Positions 11,136-23,272 of a stretch of DNA of 64,000 bases are shown piece by piece (the stretch's first letter is position 1; the number at the start of each line of letters is the position of its first letter). The notes under the pieces were generated by a model, which was not told the origin of the DNA, did no database searches, and saw only the letters and a list, made by a program, of their open reading frames with translations. Made by a program: the position numbers and the translations under genes. The DNA is from Penicillium oxalicum. Taxonomy: Eukaryota; Ascomycota; Eurotiomycetes; Eurotiales; Aspergillaceae. The DNA lies in the NCBI RefSeq assembly GCF_001723175.1, contig NC_064653.1, positions 3,286,001 to 3,350,000 of the forward strand, written 5' to 3'.

Positions 11136-13693
11136 CTATAAAACTTCGCCCACGATCTTGGCGGCTTCCTTGTAAGTCTCCAACAATCGCTCGCATTTTT
11201 CTCGCTCGGCCTTGATGCCATCGTCTTCATAGAGCAATTCGCCAAACAAATCCTCTTTGTAGAGTTCGCTGACGAGTCGGTTTTGCACAACATCTTTACT
11301 GTGGTTGACGAGCAGGTGCATAATCGCCTTAGGAACTTGGTCGGCAATGGTTTCCCGCACGATGTTGAAGTAGGAGGAGATAAGACGGCGGATGAGCTCG
11401 GTTTCGAGAATCTCGCGGTCCGTCAAGGTGGGCTCCGCATTTTCATGGGGCTGTAAGGAATGCAGTGTCAGTAAGTGTTTTTGGTAGGAGTGGTTCATTG
11501 CATAGAGTGCTTGGGGGGGGACTTACGAAAGAGGATATGTCTCCGCCAAATTCGCTGGGAGGTGCTGGGTATTCCTCCACCGGCAAGACTGGTGACCGAA
11601 CCTCTTGACGACGAATGCTCTGACTGATGCTCGGTTCACTGTGATGAGTCACTGGCCGGGTCAAACCCGGCTGAGGCGCAGTCGCGGCACTTGACAGACC
11701 ACCCTCTTTACCAAAGAAGTAGTTGAGGAATGAGTCACGCGTGGTATGGTGTGAGCTACCAAATGCGGCCGCACTGCCTGCGTGAGCACCGTTCAAAGTG
11801 GCAGCGATTCCATTCTCTGCACCCCGGCCAACGTGAGGCGACATGCTTCGGGTCGGTTTCCCGGACTGATTCCGAAGTGGTAGGGTCTTGGACTCGGCCT
11901 GTGCATCCTCATCGTCTGGCCCGCCAGCAGCTCCGTTTGCGGCAGTGAGCTCCTTTTGGCGTCGCTTCTCACGCTTGCGCTTCTCCTCAGCCAAAAGGAC
12001 TTTGCGTTCCTCCTCTTGTCTGTTCTGGATGATGGACTGCATGGCGGCGGCAGCGCCAGGGAAGTTGGGGTGGTTGGTGTTGATGTAGGCCCGCTGGATG
12101 GAGATCAAAGACTCCACATAGCCAGAGCAGGGGCCCAATCGCTCGCGGAGAAGGTCCGACACGACTTCAATTAGCTTACCCTGCAGACGAGGGAATCGCA
12201 AAAGTTCCTGAGAGCCGCAGGTGTGACAAATCTTGATCAACTCTTCGTAGACCAGCTCAACACATCGTTGAGCGGGCGCCTCAAGCAGCTTGATCTGCGG
12301 CTTAACCAGGAGATCAAAGGCGAGTTCGGGCACGAACAAGCTAGGGCGAGGACCTGTTGAGTTCCGGATCGCGGTTCTGATATCGGAGACTGTCAAGTTA
12401 TGGGTGGGATCAATTGTCTCCAAAGAGTTTCCAAAGACTTCGTTGAAGATGTAGTAGATACGCGCGCCGCCGCAGAGCTCCTTGGTGGAGATCTCGGATG
12501 ATGTTCCGTCAATAGACGAGATGAAAGATGAGGCGAATCGTGTCATGAGCTGAAGGATCAAAGAGCCACGATGTTCTTTCCCGCTGAACTGCTTGTTCCC
12601 ATAGCTGGCCAGTTCTTGTTGCGTCTGCCCCATCAGAGTGTTCAAACGGGCCTTGATATCTGGGAGACGGTCTCGAATGTGTGCCATCAGCGTCGAATTG
12701 AGAGTTTTGGCCAAAAACTGTGTGCCACATCGATTGGCCATATTTCGATAGGCTGGGTGATGACGGAAAAAGTCTGCTTCGGCGCGCAGAGCCTCGGAGA
12801 GCGACTTGCCGCACTGGATATCCTGCTGCGAGCGGTTGACCACGCCAATGAAGCCCAGCTTCAAGGGGTACACCCGACCAGAGAGGATGTCCATCGCATT
12901 TGTGCCGTGGTCCATCAGGTCCAATTTAGACAAGACTCCGATGGTTCGGCGGCCCATTGGGTCGACCTGACGAGCAAGCTTCAGAGCCTCCGAGTTGACC
13001 AGGTCCACATTGGCGGGTGAAACAGCGAGAATGATACTGTTCGGCTTGGCGATATATTCAAGAATCAAGGTCCGGGTCTGCTTCTCGATGTCGGACGGTT
13101 GGTCACCAATAGGCACCTTGGTCAGACCTGGCAGGTCCACCAACGTCAAATTCAGGACGTGTGGGGAGAAGATTTTCAGGTTGATCGGCTGCCTGTTGAT
13201 GCCCTTGTTGCTCCCAGCAATGCGCGCTGTCTCCGCTTCGATCTCCTGCTTCACCATCAAGAAGTCCTCAAACTTGCGACCTGGGAGGTGATGGAACTCG
13301 GCCCACTCATGTTGACCAGCAACGCTTTCAGGGGTGTGCGGGACATGGACTTCGTCGTTCTCGGGCCGGTCGGGGCGCTCGCTGGGGATGTTGATGAGTT
13401 GAAGAATCAGGGGACGACGAGTGACGATGCCACTGCCACGCGGCAAAAAGTCTCGTCCGACAATGTTCTCCAAGACGGACGATTTGCCAGACGACTGGGA
13501 ACCAACAACGACCTGTGATAGATGTTAGTGATTTCAAGGCAGAATCGGCTACCACGAGAGCGCGATGTCGCTTCAAGGGACTGGCAAGACGTACAATCTG
13601 AGGAAGATCGAGAGAGTCATTGCCGATCGTGTTGAAGACCAGGTCCTGCAGCTTGTTCACAGTGACGAGCAAATCATCGCCGAGAGACGCCAT
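11136..13693 (-). CDS. dnm1: Dynamin-related GTPase Dnm1 (mitochondrial/peroxisomal fission)
   Basis: Minus-strand exons 13693-13595, 13512-11527 and 11450-11136 encode 799 residues. Introns 13513-13594 (GTACGT..CACAG) and 11451-11526 (GTAAGT..TACAG) splice in phase 0. The GTPase domain shows the P-loop GSQSSGKSS (residues 37-45), the switch motif DLPGLTKV (about 159) and SKLDLMD (about 227). The N-terminus NKLQDLVFNTIGNDSLDLP and the HEWAEFHHLPGRKF insert separate it from Vps1. A variable, disordered region with a basic Lys/Arg/Glu stretch (EEKRKREKRRQKE) stands where other dynamins have a PH domain. The last exon is the GTPase effector domain. It oligomerises on mitochondria and peroxisomes to divide them. 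Length and domain order are normal; no defect seen. Confidence 0.94.
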
Positions 13694-14349
13694 TTTGGCC
13701 GGTGAAAGAGGCCGATATCCACGAGGGTGAAGGGCAGTTGCTCCACGGAAGAAAGACGCGAGGATATCGGCAGACTAGGACTGCCCTTGAAACGATGGAT
13801 GAAGATCACTCTTCCAGCCGGCTACGGACTTCGGCCGCGGACCAACACTGATGTTTACGGGCGCTTTTCCACAGCACGTGACAGGAGGTGGGTGCTGGGC
13901 CTGGGCTCGGTACTTGTGACAAGCAGGGACCGACTGCCACTAAGAAAGTACCTGCTTCTTCACAAGTGAAGATTACGTAATGAGACATGACGTCGGGGGA
14001 GTCGAGAATTCCACGGCTCGAAGAGTCTCTGGGAGTGTACCTTCTAACACTCCTCGAAGTTGGGACCTGCCAATGTCTGACTTACTCCATTGGAAAATTG
14101 AGAGTTGTATATTTCAACATGGATGGGATGACCTAGGTGAAATGGAGTGCCCACTAAATGACAGAAAACACGGATGACGCCAATTTCGAGGTTCCTGGAA
14201 GAACTCATGTAGGCTGGTTGGGGAGGTCAAAACTAATCCCTTTCCCCACGCCTCAACATTACAAAAAAAAAAAAAAAGACGAGTACAGGTACTGCCTATG
14301 CATGTAACTATTCAAGATAATGGATAACACAAGCCATTTTGAGCAGACC
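13694..14349. other. Intergenic, dnm1 promoter side to abp1 3' end
   Basis: Holds the dnm1 promoter and abp1 3' UTR. A poly-A run is present near 14263-14277. Short open frames have no recognisable content. Confidence 0.55.
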
Positions 14350-17079
14350 TTATTGATTCAGCTCAACATAGTTGGCTGGGAACAAACCGCGAGCACCCTT
14401 GTACTCGCCAAGCCACCAGTCATCGTCGGGGAATTCCTAGATTCTCAGTTAGCATCCAGCAAGACGAAATTTTTATACCATCTGGGGAGGGGGAGGGGGA
14501 GAAGTCTGGCTCGAGCGAAACGTACCACGTTCGTGATCTGTGCACCCTCAGGGAAGCTCAGCTCATTATCCTCTGCGGCCTCATAGTCGTACAAGGCGGT
14601 CGCGGTAGGATGGCCGGATGCTGCTGCAGTAGGCGCGGCGCGCTGCACGGGGGCAGCCACGGGCTCGGGCTCGGGCTCGTGCGCAGGCTCAGGTTCGGGG
14701 GCATAGTGGGAAGTGGACGGGGCAGCCGCGGTCTGATCGTGGTCGTCTCCTTCGATGACCTCGACATAGTTGGCCGGGAAGAGACCCCGTTCACCGCGAG
14801 AGTTGACGCCCAACCACCAATCCTGGTCGACCATCTCAATATCAGTGACCTGCTCGCCCTCACGAAGCTCAACCTCGTTGTCCTCTGCTTTCTCGTAGTC
14901 GAATTGAACAATGGCCCGAATGTCTGCCGTGGCTTGTCCGGGAGCAGATGTTTCCGTGATAGCCTCCGCTGCGGCCCGGCCAATGTCTTGGTGCGAGTCG
15001 TCCTCCAATTCTTTCTCATCGGGAACAACCGCCTGGAGGCTTCGAATGGGCATCGCCGGAGGGGGGGACTGCTGCTCCTCGTGTGCATCGGCCACGCTGC
15101 TACTGCTCACCGGCATCGCTATCCGAATTGGTGAGCTCTCCCGGACCGCAGGAGGAGTTGGTGGGGTGGGAGATCGTGGTGGCTGCGGGGGCGGCGTGGG
15201 CAATTCCTGGTGAGCCTCCGGCTCGAACTCCGCCTGGCGCTCGGGTTCGGGTTCGTGCTCGTGCTGCTCTGGCTCGTGTTCTTGTTCATCCTGCTGCGGT
15301 TCCGGTTGACCGGTCGGAGCGGACAGACCAGGTAGAGGAACCGGTCGGCTCGTCTGAGGGATGGAGGGCGCAGAGTCTTGAGCAAACTGGCTACGAATGT
15401 CCTGCACGTGCGGAGCAGGGGCGGGCTCGGCCTCTCGAGCGGTAGGCTCAGACGCGGCGGCATCGGGCGCTTGCGACGAGGGCGTCGCATCCTGGACAGT
15501 CTTGACGGCAGCCCAAGACTTCCCAGTGTAGGAGCTTTTCCATTCGCCCTGACCGCTAGTCTGACTCTGCAGGGGCTGCGCCGAGGGTTTGGCGGCCGGT
15601 GCAGCCTCCCCACGCTCCTTCGCCTTACGCTCCGCCCACAGCTGCGCAGGCGTCTTGCCATCTTTGTCGGCAAAGGTACGGCTGGCCGCTCCGACCTGCA
15701 CCGGCGCATTGGCGGAGGGCCCCCCGAGACCCACCGGCAATGGTGGTTTGGTGCCGGGGAAAGCAGGGCCCGAGCCAAACTTGTTGGCCACCTTGGGCTT
15801 CGGAAGATCAGTGAGACGTCCCGCCGGGGAGATGGGGATAGACCGCTCGGCGGGGGCAGAGGGCTCATTGCGAGGTGCCGGGCTAGGGACGTTGGCAGAG
15901 GGAACGGCAGCGGCGTCGGCGGTCTCATCAGGCTTCTGCGCCCGCGCACGGATGGCCGCAATGTCGACCTTGCCCACGGGCTCGTATGTGCCTTTCACGG
16001 GAGCTGGTCGGTCGTCCTTTAACTGGCCCGACTCTGCGGCTTGCTTCCTGATCGCTGCAATGTCGACTTTACCAATAGGCTGGTAACCTCCCTTCACCAC
16101 GTCCTCTCGTTCTTGGGGGGCCGGAGCAGGGATCTGCCGAGTCGGAGCTTGATTCTCTGACTTCAATTGCTGAAGGTTGACTCGCGTAGGCTGGTAGGCC
16201 GACTGAACTTTCTCGAGCTGGGTGCGAGTGACTGGGGGAGCATCCTCGCCCCAGCCATCGTCGTCGACCTTGGCGGATGAAACTGGCGGCACGGCACGAG
16301 CGCTAGGGGTTGGGACAATACCCCCCGAGCGAGATGGGGTGAACACCGGCTTACTCGCAACGGGAGGCCGAGGCCCAGCGGGTACCGATGAGCCTCCGGC
16401 ACCTTGAGATTCAGAGGAAGAGTACTTGGCGCCCGAGGAATCTGCCACTCTCTGCACAATCCCTGCCGGAGAGAGATCACCATCGGCGCGCGCTGTGATC
16501 TGGACATGGTATCCCTGGAGGACCGAAGCGCTTCGCGTTAGTGGACGCCCTCATGAGGAAACGGGAGAAGATTCCGTAGTCGGGCACAATATGGCAACGT
16601 ACGTGAAGAAGCTTGGATACAGTCGCCAGATGACTGGTAAAGTAGCCCTTTGTGCGCTCAGGCACGCCTTCACCGCACCAGGCGATGAGAACGTTCTTGG
16701 GCAGTCCAGTGTTTGGATCTGTCACCTTCACGTAGGCGAATTGTACGCGGCCTTCGGAGAATTCCTCGATGAGGTCATCCAGTTCACCCTCTATTGCGAT
16801 CAACCCCAACTGATTAGCTCCATTTATTGTAGAATGTCGTTTCTCAGCTCAGCGCATCTTGCAAGAGAACCTACCTCCAGAGCTCTGGACCTTGAGCACA
16901 CTCTCCTTGTTACCCGCATCTGGCTGGAAAGCATTGACGAGAGGAGTGGAAACGGAAAAGACGGCCCAGTGGCCATAAGTCGGTGAGGCCGCGCTGCCTG
17001 TCGGGAGAGTTGCATTGACCACCGACTGGTAACTCTTCGATATGGAGGGGCCATTTGTGGAGAGGTTCAGGGATGCCAT
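14350..17079 (-). CDS. abp1: Actin-binding protein Abp1 (ADF-H plus two SH3 domains)
   Basis: Minus-strand exons 17079-16875, 16790-16603, 16514-14526 and 14436-14350 give 822 residues. In intron 1 (16791-16874) only the acceptor at 16791 avoids a stop and yields SSGEGELDDLIEEF. The actin-depolymerising-factor homology domain covers residues 1 to about 135. A long proline/alanine/glutamate-rich linker follows, with repeats such as GGYQPIGKVDIAAIRKQA and GTYEPVGKVDIAAIRARA, resembling the actin/Arp2/3-regulating repeats of fungal Abp1. Two SH3 domains close the protein: IRAIVQFDYEKAEDNEVEL..GLFPANYV (about 660) and ATALYDYEAAEDNELSFPEG (about 766), the latter split by the last intron. Abp1 links Arp2/3, endocytic proteins and the Ark/Prk kinases at cortical actin patches. 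Confidence 0.93.
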
Positions 17080-19380
17080 GATTGCAGGGGCGGGCGGCGG
17101 AGATGTCTTAGGGGAGGGGAGAAAGCTGGAAGGTTCAATTGACAATACTTGTCAGTAGCTGATTCAAGTTTGAGCCCCGGCACGTTGTTGATCTGCACAA
17201 GCCTCTGCACATTCGTTGGAGATGGGGTGGTTTGAGGGGAGGCGGAAGCTGCGGGCGGTTGTGGAGAGCAGTTCCCAAGGCCACGAGGAGAGTCTTGTTG
17301 ACGTAGGCGGCGAGGAGGGGTGTTTTGTCGAGGTGGAAAGCACAAATTGGGAGGAGGCTGAGCGGATGGAATTGAACACTTACAGTGCACTTGATCAAGT
17401 AGTGATCCCCTGGAGAATCTGTGATTGGAGGGGGGGGACTGAGCAGAAGGATGCTACTGAAGCAACGATGGGGAGAAAGATGGACGAAGCTTGTGGTCGA
17501 GGAGGAGAAGGTCTGGAAAGGTTTCGGTGGGGATTCCGTCAGGAGACTCACGGGTGTGGTCGCTGCGCCTTTTGGGGCCGAGATGTTTAATGGGGGGGCA
17601 CTAGTGGATGTGGCAGTGCTCTGCTAGTCCTTCTAGAAGGGAGAGAGCGGATTGACGGTGGCCTAATTCTTGTTTTCTCCAACAAACATGCCAGGCTCCA
17701 GAGGCTCTGGTGTGACTGACGGCGCCAGTAAGGCTGATGCAAGACCCATCGGAGCTGTGAAAAATTCGTGTTCGTATAAGCCTGGTTCATCAAATGTCGA
17801 CCTGCAACCCTGGATGTGTATCCCACGCAGAGTTAGTAATGGAGGTGCCTGGCAGCCCTATTATGGGTTGTTTAGTAAGCACGAAGCACAAGAACCTGTC
17901 TTGACTTGACAGAGCGTCTACAATCAGGCATCGTCGATCCTCATGTTGTCCAGCATCCTTTTTGGAGAAGCGAGACCCAGGCAGATCTACGTACCACGAT
18001 CCAGTACTTGACAACGCTTCCGGCAAGCGCAGCCGTATACGGAGATGTAGGATATATACACACACACACTGACAGAGCCGAGTCATGTCACCGGTGTAGA
18101 TTGTGTCATTCGTGAATAGGTAACATATTTCTTTGGCCTCGATACATTGGTGCTTCGGGATAGGAGGGCCACTGAAGCCCTTCAAATAGCACTGTGTTAT
18201 AGTTACCCGGTGAGTTACTCGTGATGCCGATCATCTATCAAGAACCATCACGGTCGTACTACTAAATAATTCGACCGCTTGTGTGACTAGTAGGTACCTC
18301 AGTAGACTCTACTACTTAGTAGAGTACTACTATGTATGTACGCTACATATATGCCAGAACCACTTCTGAGTGGTCAGTACTGTACAACCAATCCATCTGC
18401 CTGTAATCCAGATAGATTGCAGACAGCATCGCTACGCCAATACCAGTATGGCTCATTGGCTACGGTGGCATATAGAGTATACGCTATAGTACCCTAAGGT
18501 TAGCGTACCCCTCGGGGCCTAGTGACTATCGGGGGACTGCTGATCACGTATCTCAGATTAGAGCACAGCTGCACGCTGATGGATGACTGACTAGGTTTAC
18601 AGCCCACATGAATGATGAATTTCGCAGAATCCTTTTCGTTTTCTCGTTCGACACGCTCTGGGCAGTCTGAAGCTTCATGACTGAAGCAAATCAGCCCATC
18701 ATCAGCCAATGTATGCAGCGCAGCAGCGGCTTTTAGTGGAGCCTGCGTTGTCCCATGTACTGTACTGTATCCTGTACCTGATCTGTATGACTCAGTCATA
18801 ATGTTTGTTTATTTTTTTTTAGAATATGTCGTTTTCATCCGGGTCACGCACTGATCCCACCTCCTGAAAGAGATTCATTCCTTTCTTCGAACAACGGTCA
18901 TGGGTTCCCTGACGCGATTGTCAATTGTAATCCGTCGCCGGTAGAGGCCATTCGCTGGCTTAGTCAAGCTTTTCGACCGATCGGGACCCTCCCACGCGCT
19001 GTGCAGCTCACCGGTGGATCAGCAGAGTCATCTTCTCCGCCTTTTTCTTGGGCCCCAAAAAATTTACTGAGATACACCGATAAATAGAGGGTGGGCCCTC
19101 TTTTACCTCTCTCTCCCTCTGTGCTGGACGACGGAGTCTTCTTTCTGGAAGGTGCACCCAGTGTTGTCTGCTTGTGAGCGATTCCGTCGACGCATCTCGA
19201 CATCCCTTCGTTCTTCCAAAGGCTTCAAGCGGGATCCTCCTACCAGCGTTGGAACAATTCGTTCTTGGTTCGAGAAGCTACATCACAGTGCATCCCGCCA
19301 TCGAAGCCCAACGTACCTCGTGTTCCTCGTCATTTCCCCCGCCCAGCCTGACCGTGCTCGTGCCACATTCATTCAGCATC
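17080..19380. other. Divergent promoter region, abp1 / amd1
   Basis: A 2.3-kb gap with no supported gene. The part next to abp1 looks like its 5' leader, with a possible UTR intron donor (GTAAGT on the minus strand near 17,380). A (CA)n run lies near 18,058-18,070. The middle (18,240-18,500) is rich in TAC/GTA trinucleotides and contains a short palindrome. Open frames in the region look like leader or chance frames. Confidence 0.5.
19079..19120 (+). promoter_or_regulatory. Possible core promoter of amd1
   Basis: A TATA-like GATAAATA (19079-19086) is followed by a pyrimidine tract (19098-19120) of the kind that precedes transcription starts in filamentous fungi, about 260-300 bases before the AMP deaminase ATG. 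Seen as pattern only. Confidence 0.3.
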
Positions 19381-22232
19381 ATGTGTTCTTCCCATTCGGA
19401 ACGGCCTGGTTCAGATCGCAATGGGGACCAGTTCCCACTCGCATCCCCCAATGTCGATTCTGCTGATGAGGATTCGACCGGCTTCGCCCTCCACGAAGCC
19501 CTGGACGACTCTCCAGAAGCCGCGACCGCCATTCTTCCCCGCGATCTGCAGCAGAAGACGGCGACGTACGACTATGCCTATGAGAAGTCTTTGAGTCACG
19601 CCGAGGCCAAGTTGTTTTACCAGCACCATCAAATGACCGCCAAGGGAGATTCCCCCGCCAGTCCCATCTTCATGGGACGCTCGCCAGTCGAATCGGCCGA
19701 GGCCAAATTGACGACAGGATTAGGCACAAGCCCCTTGCAGCAAAGTCAAGTGGCATCCTCAGCAGGCTATGAATCAGACTGGCATCTGGGACCGGCCATG
19801 CAGCATGATCAAGCCAACGGGTTGCCGCTGCAGATGCAGAACAGCCATCTGACCGCAGAGCTGTCCGCACGTAATCATGCCATGCCCATAGGCGGCACCC
19901 ACCCATCTCCCTACGCCTCGCATCCGACCGCGACCTCTACCGCGGAAGGCATCCACGGACTGGGCCTGGGGATGGGGATGTCGCAAACGGCCGCGGGGTT
20001 TGCCCCGGGGGGTGACGCAGTCACGTCGGAGTTGAATGCGATTTATCGTAAGATCAAAGATCTTCTCGAGCGACGGTCCAAGTACATGGCACTGTCACTG
20101 CAGAGACCCGAGGACGACCCGAGGAACAAGCCTGAGTGGGAGGTTTATCCTCCACCGCCGGAACCCGCCTGGCACGAGGGCAAAGAGTATGAACCCGGTA
20201 ATGCGGGTGGGCCATCTGATTTGGCAGGAGGCAAGAAGCGCAAGATGGGCGAGGATATCGGCGAAGACTTCGACATGGCCGCTCTGGAGCCCGTGCCCGG
20301 GCCATGCTCATGGACCTATCGACTCGATGGGAACAGCGTCTACCAAGTCTATGAGTCGGACGCAGCCGCAAAGGAGGAAAAGCCCGTGGTCCAGATTCCG
20401 TCTCTGCGTGATTTCTACGTCGACCTGGACGCCGTGGTCGATGTCTCCACTGACGGCCCAACCAAGAGTTTCGCCTTCAAACGCCTTTCGTATCTGGAAG
20501 GGAAGTTCCAGCTTTACGCCTTGCTGAACGAGTATCAAGAGATTGCCGACAGCAAGAAAGTCCCCCACCGAGACTTTTACAACGTGCGAAAGGTTGACAC
20601 CCACGTGCATCATTCAGCGTGCATGAATCAGAAACATCTTCTCCGTTTTATCAAGAGCAAGATGCGAAAGTCACCCGATGAAGTGGTTCTGTATCGTGAC
20701 GGAAAGCATTTGACTCTGCGCGAGGTCTTTGAGAGTATCAACCTGACCGCGTATGACTTGAGTATCGATACTCTGGATATGCATGTACGTTTGACACCTA
20801 CCACTTCTTGACCCGGAAAACCCTCCTTCCATCCATTTCTTCTTACTGACCATCACTTGGCAGGCACATACCGACTCTTTCCACCGGTTTGACAAGTTCA
20901 ACTTGAAATATAATCCTGTCGGTGAATCACGCCTGCGTGAGATCTTTTTGAAGACCGACAACTACATCAAAGGCCGCTACCTGGCGGAGATCACTAAGGA
21001 GGTGATCTCTGACTTGGAGTCCAGCAAGTATCAAATGGTCGAATGGCGAATCTCCATCTACGGCCGATCCATCGATGAGTGGGATAAGCTTGCCGCCTGG
21101 GTGGTGGATAACAAGCTATTTTCTCCCAATGTTCGCTGGCTGATCCAGGTCCCTCGCCTGTACGACGTGTACAAATCCAGCGGCATGATGGAGAACTTTG
21201 AGCAAGTTATTACCAACGTTTTCCAACCCTTGTTTGAGGTGACCAGGGATCCCTCGAGTCACCCCAAACTGCACATTTTCTTGCAGCGAGTGGTCGGATT
21301 TGATAGCGTCGACGACGAGAGCAAGCCTGAGCGTCGGTTCTATCGCAAGTACCCAATCCCCCGCGACTGGAACACCAAACAGAATCCTCCCTACAGCTAC
21401 TGGATCTACTTCATGTTTGCCAACATGGCCTCTCTCAACACATGGCGACAACGGCGAGGATTCAACACATTTGTGCTTCGACCGCATTGTGGTGAGGCCG
21501 GGGATCCGGATCATCTGGCGGTGGGGTTCCTCGGCTGCCACAGCATCAGTCACGGTATCTTACTGCGCAAGGTACCTCTTCTCCAGTACCTTTACTATCT
21601 GGATCAGATCGGCATCGCTATGTCGCCCCTCAGCAACAACGCGCTTTTCTTGACCTACGATAAGAATCCCTGTGCCAGTTTCTTTAAACGCGGCCTCAAT
21701 GTTTCCTTGTCCACAGATGATCCATTGCAATTCGCATTCACTAAGGAACCCTTGATCGAGGAGTATTCTGTCGCTGCTCAGATCTACAAATTTAGCGCAG
21801 TCGATATGTGTGAGCTTGCTAAGCACTCCGTCGATCAAAGTGGATTCGAGCTCTCTCTCAAGAAGAGATGGTTGGGCTCAAAGTGTGGTCTTCGTGGCGT
21901 GGCTGGCAACAACATGGCCAAGAGCAATGTCCCCGATATTCGGGAGGCTTTCCGCCAGGAGACTCTCCAGGCAGAATTGTCCTTGTAAGTTTACCTCCCG
22001 GTTCGAATTGGGCACTCATTTCCCCTTCTCCTCTCTTTCCTTCGGATCTTGGACGAAGACATGAAAAATTGAGTCCTGGTACTGACGCCCCGGTGGCAGG
22101 ATCGAGCGGTACTCGAACGGCCCGGCGCCTGAGGATCAGCATGCCTTGGCCCCTGGTTTCCTTCATACTGCCAATCAGGCGGCGATCAAGACCAGCTATT
22201 CGCCTTCATCCAAGAACCTCAGCAAGGCCTGA
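19381..22232 (+). CDS. amd1: AMP deaminase
   Basis: Exons 19381-20784, 20864-21984 and 22100-22232 encode 885 residues. Introns 20785-20863 and 21985-22099 have GTACGT/GTAAGT donors and GGCAG acceptors. The start at 19381 is the first in-frame ATG; upstream open frame lacks one. The N-terminal third is variable. The catalytic domain opens with the metal-binding [17 protein letters not shown] (about residue 405) and contains HCGEAGD and the family signature [13 protein letters not shown] (about 747). The enzyme hydrolyses AMP to IMP and ammonia, setting adenylate levels in the purine nucleotide cycle. All key metal and catalytic motifs are present. A short unconserved C-terminal tail is encoded by the last exon. 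Confidence 0.94.
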
Positions 22233-23272
22233 GGCTCAATGTCCTCGTACAAAGCAAAGACCAAGGATCTTTCTCGTCTTCATTTGCATCCAGAAGCTCA
22301 TAGCGACTATGATCATACCGCCTTTGGGGGCGCTTTTTCCAGCCTCATAATTATTCGCAGCGAGACAAGGCTTAGCCTTGGTTTATTGAGCTGATTATAA
22401 CCATTTTGAACCCATTGAATACTACCATTTCATACCGACACGTCCATGATAACAAGCTTCCTGGACCTCTCGCAGAATGAGGTGGAATGATTGATGGAAC
22501 CAGGAGCACGGTCTAGGGCCGAGCAGCTTGGAGGGGGAAAACACCGGACTGGTTTAAACAACTCTTACCCGCCCCCCCCTCTCAAGTATAACTATCCAGC
22601 CCGCTTATTTTATTATACTAGCCTTGAAATTCTCAAGGCATTTGCGAAAATATCTCTCCTAAGTTCATTCGGGGCACCCTAGGAGCTTCCAGAGTCAATG
22701 AGTCAATACTGCTAGTCCCAGAATATCTTCCATTCTTTCCTGCAGTTGGGAAAGGGAGATTGCAGACCCGATATGTTTGAACACGTCTTTGACGTAACTT
22801 GTCGGGTGTTCGTAAATGCTTTCTCTTGACGTGATAGAGCTCGAACAGATTTGGGCCCAAACCTGCCCGGCCAGAATACTGAGCTTCACGGCACACGGCA
22901 TTCCCCTCCAAAATCAGGATATTGGTAGAGCTACAATGAAAATCATCTACTACCAGAACGAAAAAAGAGGAAAAATTGTCGCCAAGGTGCGAGAAGCAAG
23001 CAAAATGTCAGATGAGTATTATACCAAAGCGAGGGACTGTAAACCAGATTTCCCACCAGTAAGAATGAGTATGCACATTTGCACCACACCTACGAGTGCG
23101 TGAGCAATGGTAGACTGTGCTGGTGTGGAAATCGTAGCAACGGCAAGGAGTCCAAATGGAGAGATGACAAAAAGAAAAATCGTTAAGTGTGCGCACTTTA
23201 CGTATTTGCACTTGCTCTTCCTCGAGCAAAGCTAGCTATACTCTTCAGTTCCACGAAATGAAGCCGAGCCAT
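22233..23272. other. Intergenic, amd1 3' flank
   Basis: About 1 kb between the 3' ends of two convergent genes. Several open frames under 100 codons show no domain or compositional support. Confidence 0.55.

Noticed and set aside
14445..16507. Several long plus- and minus-strand frames overlapping abp1
   Set aside because: They are shadows of a GC-rich, low-complexity coding exon; only the Abp1 frame has domains and splice logic.
17135..17590. Overlapping frames of about 100-140 codons upstream of abp1
   Set aside because: They lie in the abp1 leader, have no domain, and a splice donor-like GTAAGT suggests a UTR intron.
18307..18326. Palindrome ACTCTACTA/TAGTAGAGT between abp1 and amd1
   Set aside because: Single, short and in simple TAC/GTA-rich sequence; no second copy or target duplication to support a mobile element.
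22816..23103. 95-codon plus-strand frame between amd1 and the unknown gene
   Set aside because: No domain, ordinary intergenic composition, and placed between two convergent 3' ends.
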